The position numbers were made by a program, and so were the translations under genes. From assembly GCA_003279535.1 (NCBI GenBank), contig QCHO01000003.1, positions 1 through 64,000 on the forward strand: a stretch of 64,000 bases of DNA, written 5' to 3'. Below the pieces are notes generated by a model. That model was not told where the DNA came from. It saw only the letters and a program-made list of their open reading frames with translations, and made no database searches. Positions 38,407-50,995 of the stretch are shown here, in pieces. The DNA is from Prochlorococcus sp. AG-402-C22. GTDB taxonomy: Bacteria; Cyanobacteriota; Cyanobacteriia; PCC-6307; Cyanobiaceae. Every line of letters begins with the position of its first letter. The first letter of the stretch is position 1.

Positions 38407-39054
38407 TTATCTTCCTAAAAGTGAAAGCCCATGACTATCTGTTCCACATGTTTTTAGCATGGAATATTTATCTGCTAATTTATCGATTTCTGAACAGACA
38501 AATAAACTAGGTTTCCATTCATCATTTAGTTCATAATCGTACCAAACTTCTACACCATCAATACCTTGTATATTGGCCTCTGGAATTAATTTATAAAAAG
38601 GAATCCTGTACCTCGCTGGATGTGCCAGAAATGATAAACCACCAGCTAAATTTATTGCTTTAATAACTGATTTAATATTCAAATCATTTCCTATTGGTGA
38701 TTCTCCAAGGATGTAGGGATTAAGGTATTTACTTGTTATGTCTATTCCCAATCCAATTACATGTACTAAACATCCTAGAATTAAACAATTAATTTCTATG
38801 CCAGTAATTAATCTAAAAGAATCTTTAGGATAATTTCTAAGTATATTATTTTTTTTAATATATTCATGAGCCTTAATTGTATGATGATCGGTTATTGATA
38901 AAAATTTCAATTTATTTTTATGAGCTTGTTCTAGAATTTCATACGGATCTAGACTGCCATCACTAAATTTCGTATGACAATGAAAATTAATATTTTTTGG
39001 ACAACTATTTTTATTAATATTTGAGGTTAATTTTATTAAGTCTTCCCTATTCAT
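38407..39054 (-). CDS. PHP-domain metal-dependent phosphoesterase
   Basis: FHCHTKFSDGSLDP, ITDHHT, LAHPARY, GTDSHG. Confidence 0.88.
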   Translation of the reverse strand: MNREDLIKLTSNINKNSCPKNINFHCHTKFSDGSLDPYEILEQAHKNKLKFLSITDHHTIKAHEYIKKNNILRNYPKDSFRLITGIEINCLILGCLVHVIGLGIDITSKYLNPYILGESPIGNDLNIKSVIKAINLAGGLSFLAHPARYRIPFYKLIPEANIQGIDGVEVWYDYELNDEWKPSLFVCSEIDKLADKYSMLKTCGTDSHGLSLLGR

Positions 39055-39613
39055 TACTTAAAGAGTTCTCATTTTTCTTTCTAATCTTTGCATATAATTG
39101 TATTGAGGCCAACATGAAAATAACTAATCCAACTACACTCCATGTAGCAACACTCGTAGGAAAATTATTTTTAAAAATAACTAAAAGTACAATTATAAAT
39201 AATAATAAAGTCGGTAATTCGTTTAATAATCTTAGATTTCTTGCTGAAATGGTAGAGGTACCATTTTGTAATGAATACATGATTTTATAACAATAAGAAT
39301 GATAAATTACCAACCCTAAAACAAAAGAAATTTTGATTTGCAACCACTTTTCACTTAACCAACTTGGCTGCATAATAACCATGCATATAGCCATACTTAA
39401 AGCTAATATCATCCCAGGAGTAGTGATTATATTCGCCAACCTTTTTTCCATCAAGGTATATTGATTATTAAAGGCAATTTTTAATTCATTATCCAAATTT
39501 TTAGATTCTTCATGATATATAAAAAGTCTTACTAAATAAAATAGTCCTGAAAACCAAACGATTACACCAATTATGTGAAGTGATTTAAACCAGAGATATG
39601 CTTCAGCTGTCAA
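39047..39613 (-). CDS. hemJ: HemJ-type protoporphyrinogen IX oxidase (CopD/UPF0093 family)
   Basis: LHIIGVIVWFSGLFYLVRLFIYH and TM pattern. Confidence 0.88.
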   Translation of the reverse strand: MTAEAYLWFKSLHIIGVIVWFSGLFYLVRLFIYHEESKNLDNELKIAFNNQYTLMEKRLANIITTPGMILALSMAICMVIMQPSWLSEKWLQIKISFVLGLVIYHSYCYKIMYSLQNGTSTISARNLRLLNELPTLLLFIIVLLVIFKNNFPTSVATWSVVGLVIFMLASIQLYAKIRKKNENSLSNE

Positions 39614-39706
39614 ATTACTAGATTTTTAATAATTATATATTTTAAATATAGTTATTTTTAACAATATCAAGAAATCTATTTTTCAAAAATTAATTAATAT
39701 TTATAA

Positions 39707-41659
39707 CTAATGAAAATATTCATATATATCATTTACTGAATTTTTACCAAGTCCTTTAACTTTGGATAATTCCTCTTTACTAGCTATTCTTATTGCGTCT
39801 ATTGATTTGAAATGTTCTAGCAATTCTCTTATTCTTGATGGCCCCAATCCACTTATTTGTGATAGTTGTGATCTATTCATTCTTTTAGATCTTTTGTCCC
39901 TATGAAAAGACAATGCAAATCTATGTGCTTCATCTCTTAACCTTCTTAGTAAAAGAACTCCTTTTTGATTTTCATCAGTATCAAGAGATTTAGTAAAGCC
40001 TGGTATAAATATTTCTTCATTTTTTTTTGCCAATGAACATATAGTAACTTCTTCCTCAAGATTTAATTCTTTTAATGCTTTTATGGCGGCATTTAACTGC
40101 CCTTTACCACCGTCAATCATTATTAAATCAGGCCAATCTGATAGAAGTTCATTATCTAATTTGCTATTCGTTTTATCATTTAATATTGAAAAATCTCCTC
40201 CGCTTTTTTTAAATCTTGACCATTTTTTAAATCTTCTATATATAACTTCATATATCGAGGCAAAATCATCACTATGTCCAATAAAAACGTTAGGATCTTT
40301 AATCTTATATTTCCTATAATGCTGTTTAGAAGGAATGCCATCAATAAAAACGACTTGTGATGCTACAGGGTCAGTACCTTGAATATGGCTTATATCATAA
40401 CCTTCAATTCTTTTAGGTTGTTCGCTTAATTCAAGTATTTGGGTAAGATCTTCAACTGCAGATTCATTATCTTGTATCCCATTTAATATTCTATCTAATT
40501 CTAATTTTGCATTTTTTAAAACCATCTCTACCGTCTCATGTTTTTTATTTCTTTTTGGGATAATAAGTTTTACTTTGTTTTTTCTTAGCTCAGTTAACCA
40601 ATCCTCTATTGTTTTTTGTTTTGGAATGTTATATTGCACAAGAATTTCTGATGGTATTTCTACTCCTTCTACATTCATATAATGCTCTTCTAATACTCTT
40701 TGCAATATAAGATTTTCTTCTTCATTATTTAATTTTTGACTATAGCCAATTCTTCCAATGAGCTTACCAGATCTCATTTGAAAAATTTGTATGCTAGCAA
40801 CGTTTTTTTCTGAAACTATCCCAAATATATCTCTATTAATTGATGAATCTGGAATTGAAATTTTTTGTGATTCAGTTAATAAATTTAAACCTGTAATTTG
40901 ATCTCTTATTTTTGCTGCATTTTCATAATCTAAATCATCTGAGAATTGCAACATTTTTTTTTGTAAAAATATTTCTAAGTCATCATTTCTTCCCTGAAAT
41001 ATCATTGATACTTGTTTTATTATTTTTTTATAATCCTCTGATGATATTACTTCTTGGCATACACCTGGACATCTTCCTATTGAATAATTCAAACAAGTTC
41101 TATCCTTATAAACTGGCCTTGGTCTTTGTCTAAGGGGAAATATTTTTTTAATCGTAAATAATGTTCTCCTTAATAGTCCGACATCAACATATGGTCCATA
41201 ATATCTATCTAAATTATTTCTGTTTCTTCTTCTTCTTGTTATAAATATTCGCGGGTATTTCTCACTCCAAGTTATACAAAGATATGGATATTTCTTATCA
41301 TCCTTTAAAAGAATATTAAAATATGGTTTGTTTGTTTTTATTAAATTTGACTCTAAATTTAATGCTTCATATTCGCTATCTGTAATTATAATTTCGATTT
41401 CAGTTATTTGACGCACCATCAAACTTAATCTTGGAGTTAAATCTGAAAAATTATTGAAATAACTACTTACTCTACTGCGTAGTTTTTTAGATTTTCCAAT
41501 ATAAAGTAAATTATTATTTATGTCTTTAAAAAGATAACATCCAGAAGATTTTGGAATTTCGGATAGTCTTGATTTCAATAATTCCTTATTATCAATTAAT
41601 TTATATTCGATTTTAAAATTATATTTTTTATCTATTTTTTCGATTGAGGTATTACTCAT
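39707..41659 (-). CDS. uvrC: Excinuclease ABC subunit C
   Basis: GIY-YIG domain, UVR motif, C-terminal HhH. Confidence 0.95.
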   Translation of the reverse strand: MSNTSIEKIDKKYNFKIEYKLIDNKELLKSRLSEIPKSSGCYLFKDINNNLLYIGKSKKLRSRVSSYFNNFSDLTPRLSLMVRQITEIEIIITDSEYEALNLESNLIKTNKPYFNILLKDDKKYPYLCITWSEKYPRIFITRRRRNRNNLDRYYGPYVDVGLLRRTLFTIKKIFPLRQRPRPVYKDRTCLNYSIGRCPGVCQEVISSEDYKKIIKQVSMIFQGRNDDLEIFLQKKMLQFSDDLDYENAAKIRDQITGLNLLTESQKISIPDSSINRDIFGIVSEKNVASIQIFQMRSGKLIGRIGYSQKLNNEEENLILQRVLEEHYMNVEGVEIPSEILVQYNIPKQKTIEDWLTELRKNKVKLIIPKRNKKHETVEMVLKNAKLELDRILNGIQDNESAVEDLTQILELSEQPKRIEGYDISHIQGTDPVASQVVFIDGIPSKQHYRKYKIKDPNVFIGHSDDFASIYEVIYRRFKKWSRFKKSGGDFSILNDKTNSKLDNELLSDWPDLIMIDGGKGQLNAAIKALKELNLEEEVTICSLAKKNEEIFIPGFTKSLDTDENQKGVLLLRRLRDEAHRFALSFHRDKRSKRMNRSQLSQISGLGPSRIRELLEHFKSIDAIRIASKEELSKVKGLGKNSVNDIYEYFH

Positions 41660-41670
41660 TATATAGAAAA

Positions 41671-42159
41671 TTAACCTCCGTAATTCCAGCCAGTTGATGA
41701 TAAATTAAGAGAATCAACATCATTATTCAAATAAGCAGATTGAACTTCACCTACAAAAACGGTATGGTCTCCATGCATAACACTTCCAACAACTTTACAT
41801 TCAACACCACCAACACTATCTACTAAAATAGGCAGGCCAAGCTCACCTAAATTAAATTCAACAGATTCAAATCTTCCTCCTAATGCTTTTTGAGGTTTAA
41901 AGAAAACAGCTGCTAGATCCTTTTGATCACTTTTAAGAACATTAAGTGAGAACTTATTTGTAGATGTTATTATTTCATGACTAGAACCCTCTGCTCTAAC
42001 AGCCATAACAACTAATGGTGGATTAAATGAACCTTGAGTAACCCAGCTAGCAGTAAATCCATTTACTTCATTTTTATTTTCATCCATAACACCACAAATG
42101 AATAATCCGTGAGGTATTTTTCTTAATAAGATTTTTTTTGCTTCTAGATTTAATGTCAT
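41671..42159 (-). CDS. Flavin reductase-like domain protein
   Basis: IPHGLFICGVMDENKNEVNGFTASWVTQGSFNPPLVVMAV. Confidence 0.85.
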   Translation of the reverse strand: MTLNLEAKKILLRKIPHGLFICGVMDENKNEVNGFTASWVTQGSFNPPLVVMAVRAEGSSHEIITSTNKFSLNVLKSDQKDLAAVFFKPQKALGGRFESVEFNLGELGLPILVDSVGGVECKVVGSVMHGDHTVFVGEVQSAYLNNDVDSLNLSSTGWNYGG

Positions 42160-42218
42160 AATTGTTTTATCTAATAAACTTATTTTAACTAAATTTCTTA
42201 TTCGATCATAATAAATTC

Positions 42219-42692
42219 ATGAAAATTCTTTATCCAGGTACATTTGATCCACTTACAAACGGGCATATTGATTTAATAGAAAGGGCTGAAAAATTATTTG
42301 GCAATCTAGTTGTAGCTGTTTTAGAAAATACTTCTAAAACACCAACATTTAATCTTCAAAGAAGAATATTACAAATAAAAAATTCACTTTCTCATTTACC
42401 TAGTGTTGAAGTTATTTCTTATTCAGGCCTAACTGTCGATTGTGCTAAGGAATTAAAAGCTAACCTTATATTAAGAGGCTTACGAGCAATGAGTGATTTT
42501 GAGTATGAACTCCAGATCGCTCATACAAATAAATCTTTAAATGATGATGTTGAAACTATATTTTTATCAACAAATACAAATTTTAGTTTTCTTAGTAGTT
42601 CTTTAGTAAAAGAAGTTGCAAAATTTGGAGGAGAGATTAATCACATGGTACCCCCATTTGTAGAAAGGGATTTAAAAGAATACTTTAAATAA
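42219..42692 (+). CDS. coaD: Phosphopantetheine adenylyltransferase
   Basis: [19 protein letters not shown]. Confidence 0.95.
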   Translation: MKILYPGTFDPLTNGHIDLIERAEKLFGNLVVAVLENTSKTPTFNLQRRILQIKNSLSHLPSVEVISYSGLTVDCAKELKANLILRGLRAMSDFEYELQIAHTNKSLNDDVETIFLSTNTNFSFLSSSLVKEVAKFGGEINHMVPPFVERDLKEYFK

Positions 42693-42697
42693 TATTT

Positions 42698-43927
42698 TTA
42701 TTTACATGACTTCATATAATAAATTTTGCGTAATAATTTAAAAGCCTTTTCTTTATCAATTTTATTAGAATTTTGGATAATGCTAATAATTATGGGCTTC
42801 TCATTTTTATATAAATAGCCTGATAATGCAAATACGTTTGAAAGAGTACCAGTTTTACCAAAGAACTTTCCTGCCAATTCAGTATTTACAAATCGTTTAG
42901 CTAATGTTCCTCTTACTCCCATAATTGAAAGTGTAGATTGATAAGCTTTAAAATCATTAGAATATCTCATTTTATCTAAAAATAATACAACTAACTTTGT
43001 TGTAATTTTATTTTTTCTAGACAATCCACTAGCATCTGCAAAATATATATTAGTTACTGGGAGACCTTTATTCTCTAACCAATTTTTCAATTTTATATAA
43101 TCATTATCGTTCCATGTATTTGAGGCATTTTTAAAGATAGATTCTGCAGTAAAATTATGGCTTTCAGAATTTGACAGAGTTAATAATGAGAGAATTGGAG
43201 TTGAATATACTTTATTAATCTCGGTAGTATCTTTTAAATAGAATTTTTTTTCTGAATCAAAAATATTAATATTTAAATTTGAATTTGAAAATTTATTTTT
43301 TAAATAGTTTTTAATAAAATTTTTTAAAGCATAAATATCATCATATTTATTGTGATTACTTTCTATTGCAAGAGAGGTAATTGGAGATCCATATTCGTAA
43401 AGTTTATCAGTATTTGTCCAACCTATAGGCCAATATAATTTTGAATCAATTTCTACAATATTAAAGTTAATAATTTTGTTTTCATTAACATTTGAAATTA
43501 GTTCAATTATGTTTTCATAATTTAAATCTGGATCACCTTGACCAAGCAAATAATAATTATTTTTATCTTTTTTTAATAAGGATGTTTTTAAATTATCATT
43601 TAGATTATATTTACTTAAAACATAAGCTGATGAGAATAATTTTTGGTTTGATGCTGGCAATCTAGTAACTTCATCATTATAGGAACTAATTATTGTCCCA
43701 TTATTATTGATAATTGATACACTAAAAGATTCATCAAGAGTTTCTTTCAATAAAGCATCATAATTAGGACACGTTTTATTTTTAGTAATTATTCCTGGAA
43801 AATTAAAATAAATACTATTTAGTAACCGTATTTTTTGATTTATTAGTAAATATCTTATTAAGAAAGGAGATGTTACTAATACAAGAAAAATGAGGAAAAA
43901 TGAATAAATTTTTTTTATCACATTCAA
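42698..43927 (-). CDS. D-alanyl-D-alanine carboxypeptidase (PBP4/DacB family)
   Basis: ASNQK (SxxK), SxN-type region, KTGT. Confidence 0.88.
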   Translation of the reverse strand: MNVIKKIYSFFLIFLVLVTSPFLIRYLLINQKIRLLNSIYFNFPGIITKNKTCPNYDALLKETLDESFSVSIINNNGTIISSYNDEVTRLPASNQKLFSSAYVLSKYNLNDNLKTSLLKKDKNNYYLLGQGDPDLNYENIIELISNVNENKIINFNIVEIDSKLYWPIGWTNTDKLYEYGSPITSLAIESNHNKYDDIYALKNFIKNYLKNKFSNSNLNINIFDSEKKFYLKDTTEINKVYSTPILSLLTLSNSESHNFTAESIFKNASNTWNDNDYIKLKNWLENKGLPVTNIYFADASGLSRKNKITTKLVVLFLDKMRYSNDFKAYQSTLSIMGVRGTLAKRFVNTELAGKFFGKTGTLSNVFALSGYLYKNEKPIIISIIQNSNKIDKEKAFKLLRKIYYMKSCK

Positions 43928-43928
43928 T

Positions 43929-44573
43929 CTATAAATTCACAAAAATAGATTCATTGTCGGGTTTAATTTCAAATTCTTTTTTAAAAAAATATTTTTTGTT
44001 TTCTTCTTTGAAAAGCAACCAGTTATTTGGATAAATATGCATTAGAGCAGCTTTATTTAAAGGCTGAATAAAATAAATATTTTTCCATGCTTTAACAAAG
44101 TTTTTACGCCTCTCTCTGATAACACTTCCTATACCAATATTTGCATCTTCAAATTTTGGATTTAATGAATAATGAGTTCCTTGATAATTATCAGACATAG
44201 GTTCAAATGAATCGAAATCATAAGGCTGAGGTAAAATAGATATCATTGCACTATCAATATTATTGATATTATTTGATTCATTAAATGATTTAAAAGTAAA
44301 GATTTTGTCTTTGATATCTGGATAGTCTCTTTGAGCCAAAGCAACAGCACCTTGATCAGCAAATGTTATGAATACATTTTTATTTTTAGCTAATATCTTG
44401 TAAATAGTTATTCCAATTCGGTTATATTTCAATCCTTCAAAATTAAATTCTATAGTAAATCTTTTATTTGAATCTAATAAACTTGGAATAATTGCATCTT
44501 CCATATTTTTAAGAGATTCGTTTAAATCTTTAGGTAATCTGTAAATAGTTTCCATTAAAATTTGCCAATACAT
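43929..44573 (-). CDS. DUF1995 family protein
   Basis: Sequence typical of cyanobacterial/plastid DUF1995 proteins. Confidence 0.75.
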   Translation of the reverse strand: MYWQILMETIYRLPKDLNESLKNMEDAIIPSLLDSNKRFTIEFNFEGLKYNRIGITIYKILAKNKNVFITFADQGAVALAQRDYPDIKDKIFTFKSFNESNNINNIDSAMISILPQPYDFDSFEPMSDNYQGTHYSLNPKFEDANIGIGSVIRERRKNFVKAWKNIYFIQPLNKAALMHIYPNNWLLFKEENKKYFFKKEFEIKPDNESIFVNL

Positions 44574-45727
44574 ATTTGAATAAGCTCTAAAAATTTATCT
44601 ATTTCTGACTTATTGTTTATTGAACCTAAAGTAACACGAATATTAGAATATAGTTCATCATCATTAAAACCAATATTTTTGAGGGTTGAGCTAGGTTTCC
44701 CAGATGAGCTAGAACATGCACTTCCACTACTTATTGCTATATTATTTTCTGACATGAAATTAACAATCTTGTAGGCCCTTATAGGCTCAAATCGTTTATT
44801 TAATAGTAGAAATGAAATATGATTTGGAAGCCTATGGTTAATACTTCCTGTAATCTTAATATGATTATTATTCTCTATTTTTTGGAAAAAATAATTTTTA
44901 AGTTTATTACTATTATTTAAAGGGAATTCAGTTAAGTAATCATATAATTTTATTTTACCTTTAATATTTTTTATTGATTCATACATTCCAGCAATTAATG
45001 GCAATGCTTGTGTACCTTGTCTAATTGAATATTCCTGGGTAAGTGATATGTCATTATTTTTTAAAATTAGTCTAGACTTTTCTTTTGTTAAAAGAATACC
45101 GATACCTTTTGGGCCTCCAAATTTATGAGCAGATAAACTTAAAAAGTCACATTTAAGATCTTTCCAACTGAATATTCCATTACTTAATATTTGAGTTCCA
45201 TCTAAATGAAACATTATATTTAATTCTTTACATTTTGAACCAATAAATTGAACAGGTTGTATTGTCCCAATTTCACTTTGTCCCCAAATAATTGATGCAA
45301 GCTTGGTTTCTTTAGTTAACGTTTTATCAATATTAGAAATATTTAAAATTCCATCATTATTTACTGTCCATTCACATATATCCCAGTTTTGTTTTCTTAG
45401 TTTATTAGCACAAATAGTTGTTGCTTGATGTTCAACATTTGAAATGACAATTCTACCATTTTTAAAGGTTTCATAAATATTACTAAATACAATATTTGTT
45501 GATTCCGAAGAACCAGATGTAAAAATTATATCTTCTGGTTCTGCTTCAAATATATGAGCAATTTTAGATCTTATTTTTTCAAGATATGTAGAGCATTTTA
45601 TCCCTAGCTCATATGTAGATGATGGATTATGCCAATAATTCCTATAAGTTGAATTTATTATCTTTAAAACATTCTCAGATAATGGAGTTGTAGATGCATT
45701 ATCTAAATAGATAAAATTATTTTCCAT
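44555..45727 (-). CDS. Cysteine desulfurase (NifS/IscS-like)
   Basis: YLDNASTTPLS, SAHKFGGPKGIG, SGSACSS. Confidence 0.93.
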   Translation of the reverse strand: MENNFIYLDNASTTPLSENVLKIINSTYRNYWHNPSSTYELGIKCSTYLEKIRSKIAHIFEAEPEDIIFTSGSSESTNIVFSNIYETFKNGRIVISNVEHQATTICANKLRKQNWDICEWTVNNDGILNISNIDKTLTKETKLASIIWGQSEIGTIQPVQFIGSKCKELNIMFHLDGTQILSNGIFSWKDLKCDFLSLSAHKFGGPKGIGILLTKEKSRLILKNNDISLTQEYSIRQGTQALPLIAGMYESIKNIKGKIKLYDYLTEFPLNNSNKLKNYFFQKIENNNHIKITGSINHRLPNHISFLLLNKRFEPIRAYKIVNFMSENNIAISSGSACSSSSGKPSSTLKNIGFNDDELYSNIRVTLGSINNKSEIDKFLELIQICIGKF

Positions 45728-46587
45728 TAATTTACTAATATTGATCCTGAGAAAACCTTTTTAGCATTACCGGTCATCATGACTTCACATTCATCTTTTG
45801 ACCAATCAATCTTAAGATTTCCTCCAGGTAAGGTTATTATGGTTTTTGAATTACATAGGCCTAATTTGTAAGCTGCTACATGAATAGCACAAGCTCCTGT
45901 TCCACAAGCTAAGGTTTGTCCTGCACCTCTTTCCCATACTTTTACTTTGATATTTTCTCTATTTAGGATTTGACAAAAATGAACATTAGTTTTTTCTGGA
46001 AATAATTCATTTTTTTCAAATATTGGACCAAGTATAGAAAGAGAAATTGAGTCTAAGTCTTGTACAAAGAATATTAAATGAGGATTTCCCATTCCTACTG
46101 CATAACCTTTGTTATTAAAATTTTTCTCAATAAATTCATGTGAAGGAACTGAATTAATTTTTTTTTGAATCTTAGTTGGAATATTTTGACTATCTAATAT
46201 TGGAACTCCCATTTTTACTGTTATTTCATCATTTATGTATTTTGCAACTTTTAAACCTGCTTTAGTCTCAATTTTATATTCAATATTTTTATTCTTAATT
46301 GCATCATTTACATGGAGATACTCAACTAAACACCTAATTCCGTTTCCACACATTTGCGCCTCAGAACCATCAGAATTAAAGATTATCATTTTTGCATAAT
46401 TATCTTCATTAGGTTCTTCTATAAAAATTACTCCATCTGCTCCAATACCAAATTGCCTGTTACAAATTTTTTTTATATCAAAAAATTTATTTGTCTCGTA
46501 ATTTTTATATAAATCATTTCCCCTGGAATCAATTACTACAAAATCATTTCCATTTCCTTGATATTTTTCAAAAGTTATATTTTTCAT
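45727..46587 (-). CDS. dapF: Diaminopimelate epimerase
   Basis: QGNGNDFVVID, MCGNGIRC, ACGTGACA. Confidence 0.95.
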   Translation of the reverse strand: MKNITFEKYQGNGNDFVVIDSRGNDLYKNYETNKFFDIKKICNRQFGIGADGVIFIEEPNEDNYAKMIIFNSDGSEAQMCGNGIRCLVEYLHVNDAIKNKNIEYKIETKAGLKVAKYINDEITVKMGVPILDSQNIPTKIQKKINSVPSHEFIEKNFNNKGYAVGMGNPHLIFFVQDLDSISLSILGPIFEKNELFPEKTNVHFCQILNRENIKVKVWERGAGQTLACGTGACAIHVAAYKLGLCNSKTIITLPGGNLKIDWSKDECEVMMTGNAKKVFSGSILVN

Positions 46588-46694
46588 TTGTAGAACATAT
46601 ATTTTAAATTTTAATTATAAATTATTCCTTTTAACAATCTATTTCTATTTTATACAATGGATATTAAAATAATAATTTAATAAACAAGAATTAA

Positions 46695-49265
46695 GTGATT
46701 TCTACTGATAAACAATATGAAGCAGATTCCAATTTATATAATCCATCTGAAATAGAAAAAAAGTGGCAGTCAGTATGGACAGAAAACAATTTATATAAAA
46801 CCGATGAATTAATTCAGAATAGCGATAAATTTTATGCATTATCAATGTTCCCCTACCCATCAGGTAATCTTCACATGGGACATGTTAGGAATTATGTTAT
46901 TACAGACTTAATAGCTCGTTTTCAAAGGTTTAAGGGAAAATCTGTTTTACATCCAATGGGTTGGGACGCTTTTGGTCTGCCTGCAGAGAATGCTGCAATT
47001 GAAAGAGGAATTAGTCCAAGTGTCTGGACTAAAAAAAATATATCTCATATGAAGTCACAATTAAAGCTTTTGGGACTATCAGTTGATTGGGATAGGGAAT
47101 TTGCAACCTGTGATGAAAATTACTATGTTTGGACACAATATCTATTTTTAGAGTTATATAAGTCAGGTCTTGTATATCAAAAGGAATCAGAAGTTAATTG
47201 GGATCCTATAGATAATACAGTCTTAGCTAATGAACAAGTTGACTCAGAGGGTAAATCTTGGAGATCTGGAGCAATAGTTGAAAAGAAATTATTAAAGCAA
47301 TGGTTTTTAAGGATTACTAACTATGCAGATGAGTTATTAAAGGATTTAGAAAAATTAGATGATTGGCCAGAGAGAGTAAAAATAATGCAAGATAATTGGA
47401 TTGGAAAGTCAATTGGTACAAATATAAATTTTATTATTAACACCCATCCAAAAGAGAAAATAACTGTATTTACAACAAGACCAGATACTTTATTTGGAGT
47501 TACCTATTTAGCAATCTCGGTTAATCATTCATTAATCAATAATATTTCTGATCAGACAACCATACAAGATATAGAAAAACTAAAACAATATTTGAAAAAT
47601 AATAAAAATAATGAACTTGAAAAAATTGGAATAAAAACTAGCTTAATAGCTATAAATCCAGTAAATTCTGAACCTGTTCCTATTTGGGTGGCAAGTTATG
47701 TTCTTGATGAATACGGTACAGGTGCTGTTATGGGTGTGCCTGCTCATGATTTAAGAGATTTTGAATTTGCTAAGAAAAACAATATTGATATTAAACAGGT
47801 AATTATAAAAGATAAAAGTGAATCATCTAATGAGCTTGATAAAGCTTATGTAGAAAATGGATATCTTATTAATTCTAATCAATACGATGGTATAGAAAAT
47901 AATATTGCTAAATTAAAAATTTCCGAGGAAGGAGTAAAAAAAGGATGGGCCAAAAATAAGATTCAATATCGTCTAAGAGATTGGTTAATATCTAGACAAA
48001 GATATTGGGGATGTCCAATACCAATAGTTAATTGTAAAAAGTGTGGATCTGTTCCTTTAAACCAATCCGAATTACCTCTTTCCTTACCAAAAGATATAGA
48101 AATCTCGGCTAATAAGATTAATTCTTTAGGTGAAAATAATAAATGGATAAATACAACATGTCCAAAATGTGGAATAGCTGCAAGAAAAGAAACTGATACT
48201 ATGGACACCTTCATGTGTTCGTCTTGGTATTTTTTAAGATATCCATCGTCAAAATGTACAACTAAGCCATTTGAAAAAATAGAAATTAATAAATGGTTGC
48301 CTGTAGATCAATATGTTGGAGGAGTAGAGCATGCAATATTGCATTTGTTATATGCAAGATTTTTCACGAAAGCCTTGCGAGATAACGATCTATTTGAAAT
48401 TGATGAACCATTCAAAAAGCTATTAACTCAAGGAATGGTGCAGGCCGCAGCCTATAAAAACAATAAAACGGGTAAATATGTTTCTCCTTCCGATATCACT
48501 GACCTATCAAATCCAACAGATCCAATTGACAATTCAAAACTAGAAGTTCTTTTCGAGAAGATGTCTAAGTCAAAATATAACGGAATAGATCCTGAATCAG
48601 TAATTAAAAAATATGGAGCAGATACAGCAAGAATGTTTATATTATTTAAAGCACCACCAGAAAAAGATTTGGAATGGGGAGATACAGATGTTGAAGGACA
48701 ATTTAGATTTTTAAGCAGGATTTGGAAGCTTTATATAAATTGTGCAAAAGATATAAATAGTAAAAGTAAGTCCTATCCAGATAAAGAAAAAACTTTAATA
48801 AAGTCAATGAACATTGCTATAAAAGAAATTTCAAATGATATATTAAATAACCAATTTAACACTGCAATTTCAGAACTAATGAAGTTTTATAATTCATTAT
48901 CAATTTCCATTAATGATGTAAACAGTAATTTAAAAAAAGATGCTTTAAAAACTTTTTGTATTTTGTTGGCTCCATTTGCACCACATATTTCTGAAGAGAT
49001 ATGGCATCTCATAGGATTTAAAAATTCTGTTCATTTAGAACACTGGCCTTCATTTAATGCCGAAGTATTAAAAGAAGATTCATATGAACTAGTAATTCAA
49101 GTGAATGGAAAAGTTAGAGATAAAATAAATATTAATAATGAAATGAATGAAGATCAAATTAAGGAATTGACTCTTAAAAGACCTAATATATTGAAATGGA
49201 TTAATGATAAGGAAATAAGAAAAATAATTATTGTTAAAGGAAAAATTATGAATATTGTTGTTTAA
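46695..49265 (+). CDS. leuS: Leucyl-tRNA synthetase
   Basis: [25 protein letters not shown]. Confidence 0.97.
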   Translation: MISTDKQYEADSNLYNPSEIEKKWQSVWTENNLYKTDELIQNSDKFYALSMFPYPSGNLHMGHVRNYVITDLIARFQRFKGKSVLHPMGWDAFGLPAENAAIERGISPSVWTKKNISHMKSQLKLLGLSVDWDREFATCDENYYVWTQYLFLELYKSGLVYQKESEVNWDPIDNTVLANEQVDSEGKSWRSGAIVEKKLLKQWFLRITNYADELLKDLEKLDDWPERVKIMQDNWIGKSIGTNINFIINTHPKEKITVFTTRPDTLFGVTYLAISVNHSLINNISDQTTIQDIEKLKQYLKNNKNNELEKIGIKTSLIAINPVNSEPVPIWVASYVLDEYGTGAVMGVPAHDLRDFEFAKKNNIDIKQVIIKDKSESSNELDKAYVENGYLINSNQYDGIENNIAKLKISEEGVKKGWAKNKIQYRLRDWLISRQRYWGCPIPIVNCKKCGSVPLNQSELPLSLPKDIEISANKINSLGENNKWINTTCPKCGIAARKETDTMDTFMCSSWYFLRYPSSKCTTKPFEKIEINKWLPVDQYVGGVEHAILHLLYARFFTKALRDNDLFEIDEPFKKLLTQGMVQAAAYKNNKTGKYVSPSDITDLSNPTDPIDNSKLEVLFEKMSKSKYNGIDPESVIKKYGADTARMFILFKAPPEKDLEWGDTDVEGQFRFLSRIWKLYINCAKDINSKSKSYPDKEKTLIKSMNIAIKEISNDILNNQFNTAISELMKFYNSLSISINDVNSNLKKDALKTFCILLAPFAPHISEEIWHLIGFKNSVHLEHWPSFNAEVLKEDSYELVIQVNGKVRDKININNEMNEDQIKELTLKRPNILKWINDKEIRKIIIVKGKIMNIVV

Positions 49266-50845
49266 GTATTATTTTTTTTAATAACTAATGAATTTGGATT
49301 TGACCAATCACCCTTAACTAAATAATCATCATTACCGAAACACATTTCACGAAGTATGAAAAATATAGGTTCATTTACTGAATTCTCAAATAATGATGTT
49401 AAGTCACTCATAGAATATTCTCCTCCTTCGTCTAATAAATTTCTTACTTTTTGTTGATACTCAATAATATTTGCAGCTGCTTTCTTTCCAGCTTCAACTC
49501 CAGGTTGATCATATGCATTTATATTTACTAATTCAGCGTAGAAGGATACAGCCCTTTCAAATAAAGCGATTAATGCACCTAGTGATAAACAATTTAATTT
49601 TTCTAATGTTATGGTAATACTCTGTCTATTTTCACTAGAAAGTGCAGATCTGGTTCCTTGCAAAAAACCAGAAAGATATTCTTTAGGATTCTCTTTTTTA
49701 TCAAAAATATTAGTCGTTGGAGAATCTAATAATTCAATAAAAATACAAAAGAAGTTATCAATACCATCTCTCAGTTGCTGAACATAAGCATGTTGATCTG
49801 TAGATCCTTTATTACCAAAAACTGAAATACCTTGATTAACTATTTCACCATTCCTATTAAATTTCTTACCTAATGATTCCATTACTAATTGTTGAAGATA
49901 TTTACTAAATACCTGTAACCTATCTCTATAAGGTAAAACGACCATATCTCTCTTTCCAAGGCCATCTCCTGTTAAATACCAGGCAGATGATAATAATGCT
50001 GCGGGATTATTTTTAAAATTAGTTGTACGTGTAGCCTCATCCATTAATGATGCACCTCTAATGAATTCAAATATATTTTCATTAATAAGAGCTAATGGAA
50101 GTAATCCCACAGAGCTTGTAATACTAGTTCTTCCTCCAACCCATTCTTGTAAATTAAATATTTTTAACCAATTTTCAGAAGTGGCTTTTTTAAATAACTT
50201 ACTATCTTTCATAGTTATAGCTATAGCATTTGAATTCCATTCAAGAGAATTGTATTCGCAATGACTTTTGATAATTTCCATAGCAATTCTAGGTTCAGGT
50301 GTACCACCTGATTTGCTTACTACTACAAATAATGTTGTGGATAATTTTTCAGATAACTCTTCTAACTTTTCGTTAATTAAAAAAGGATCAATATTATCGA
50401 TATAGGAAAAATTTAATCCAATAGAGCACTTCTGCAATGACTCTGTAATAAGTAATGGGCCTAATCCACTTCCACCTATTCCTATCCATAGAACATCAGT
50501 ATAGTTCTTATTATTCTTATTCTTAATTTTTCCATTTAAAATTTGTTTTCCAAATTCAGAGATTTCATTAATTTCTGCACTAATATCCTCTCCTATTTTT
50601 GAAGATGGAGAAATTGATGGATTTCTAAGCCAATAATGTCCAACTTGTCTATTTTCATCAATATTTGAGATTGCACCATTTTCTAATTCTTTTATTGATG
50701 AAAAAACATCTATAAATTTATCTTCAATTTTTTTTATCTCTTCATTTGTGTAATTAATTTTGCTTATGTCTAACCAAATATTTAATTTTTTATCAAACCA
50801 AAGATAATTACAGAATTTATCCCAAGATTTTAAATCTCCAATCAT
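49262..50845 (-). CDS. pgi: Glucose-6-phosphate isomerase
   Basis: Full-length Pgi-type sequence. Confidence 0.95.
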   Translation of the reverse strand: MIGDLKSWDKFCNYLWFDKKLNIWLDISKINYTNEEIKKIEDKFIDVFSSIKELENGAISNIDENRQVGHYWLRNPSISPSSKIGEDISAEINEISEFGKQILNGKIKNKNNKNYTDVLWIGIGGSGLGPLLITESLQKCSIGLNFSYIDNIDPFLINEKLEELSEKLSTTLFVVVSKSGGTPEPRIAMEIIKSHCEYNSLEWNSNAIAITMKDSKLFKKATSENWLKIFNLQEWVGGRTSITSSVGLLPLALINENIFEFIRGASLMDEATRTTNFKNNPAALLSSAWYLTGDGLGKRDMVVLPYRDRLQVFSKYLQQLVMESLGKKFNRNGEIVNQGISVFGNKGSTDQHAYVQQLRDGIDNFFCIFIELLDSPTTNIFDKKENPKEYLSGFLQGTRSALSSENRQSITITLEKLNCLSLGALIALFERAVSFYAELVNINAYDQPGVEAGKKAAANIIEYQQKVRNLLDEGGEYSMSDLTSLFENSVNEPIFFILREMCFGNDDYLVKGDWSNPNSLVIKKNNT

Positions 50846-50995
50846 TTTATATATTTGTTTCTTTTATTTATTATTTAATTATATCTAAACGAATAGTACA
50901 TAGATTTGAATCATTTAAATTTGTTTAAATTTTATCTTCAAATAAATATGTTATTGAATATAAACAAATAAAATATAGGGTTTTTTTTATTTCAT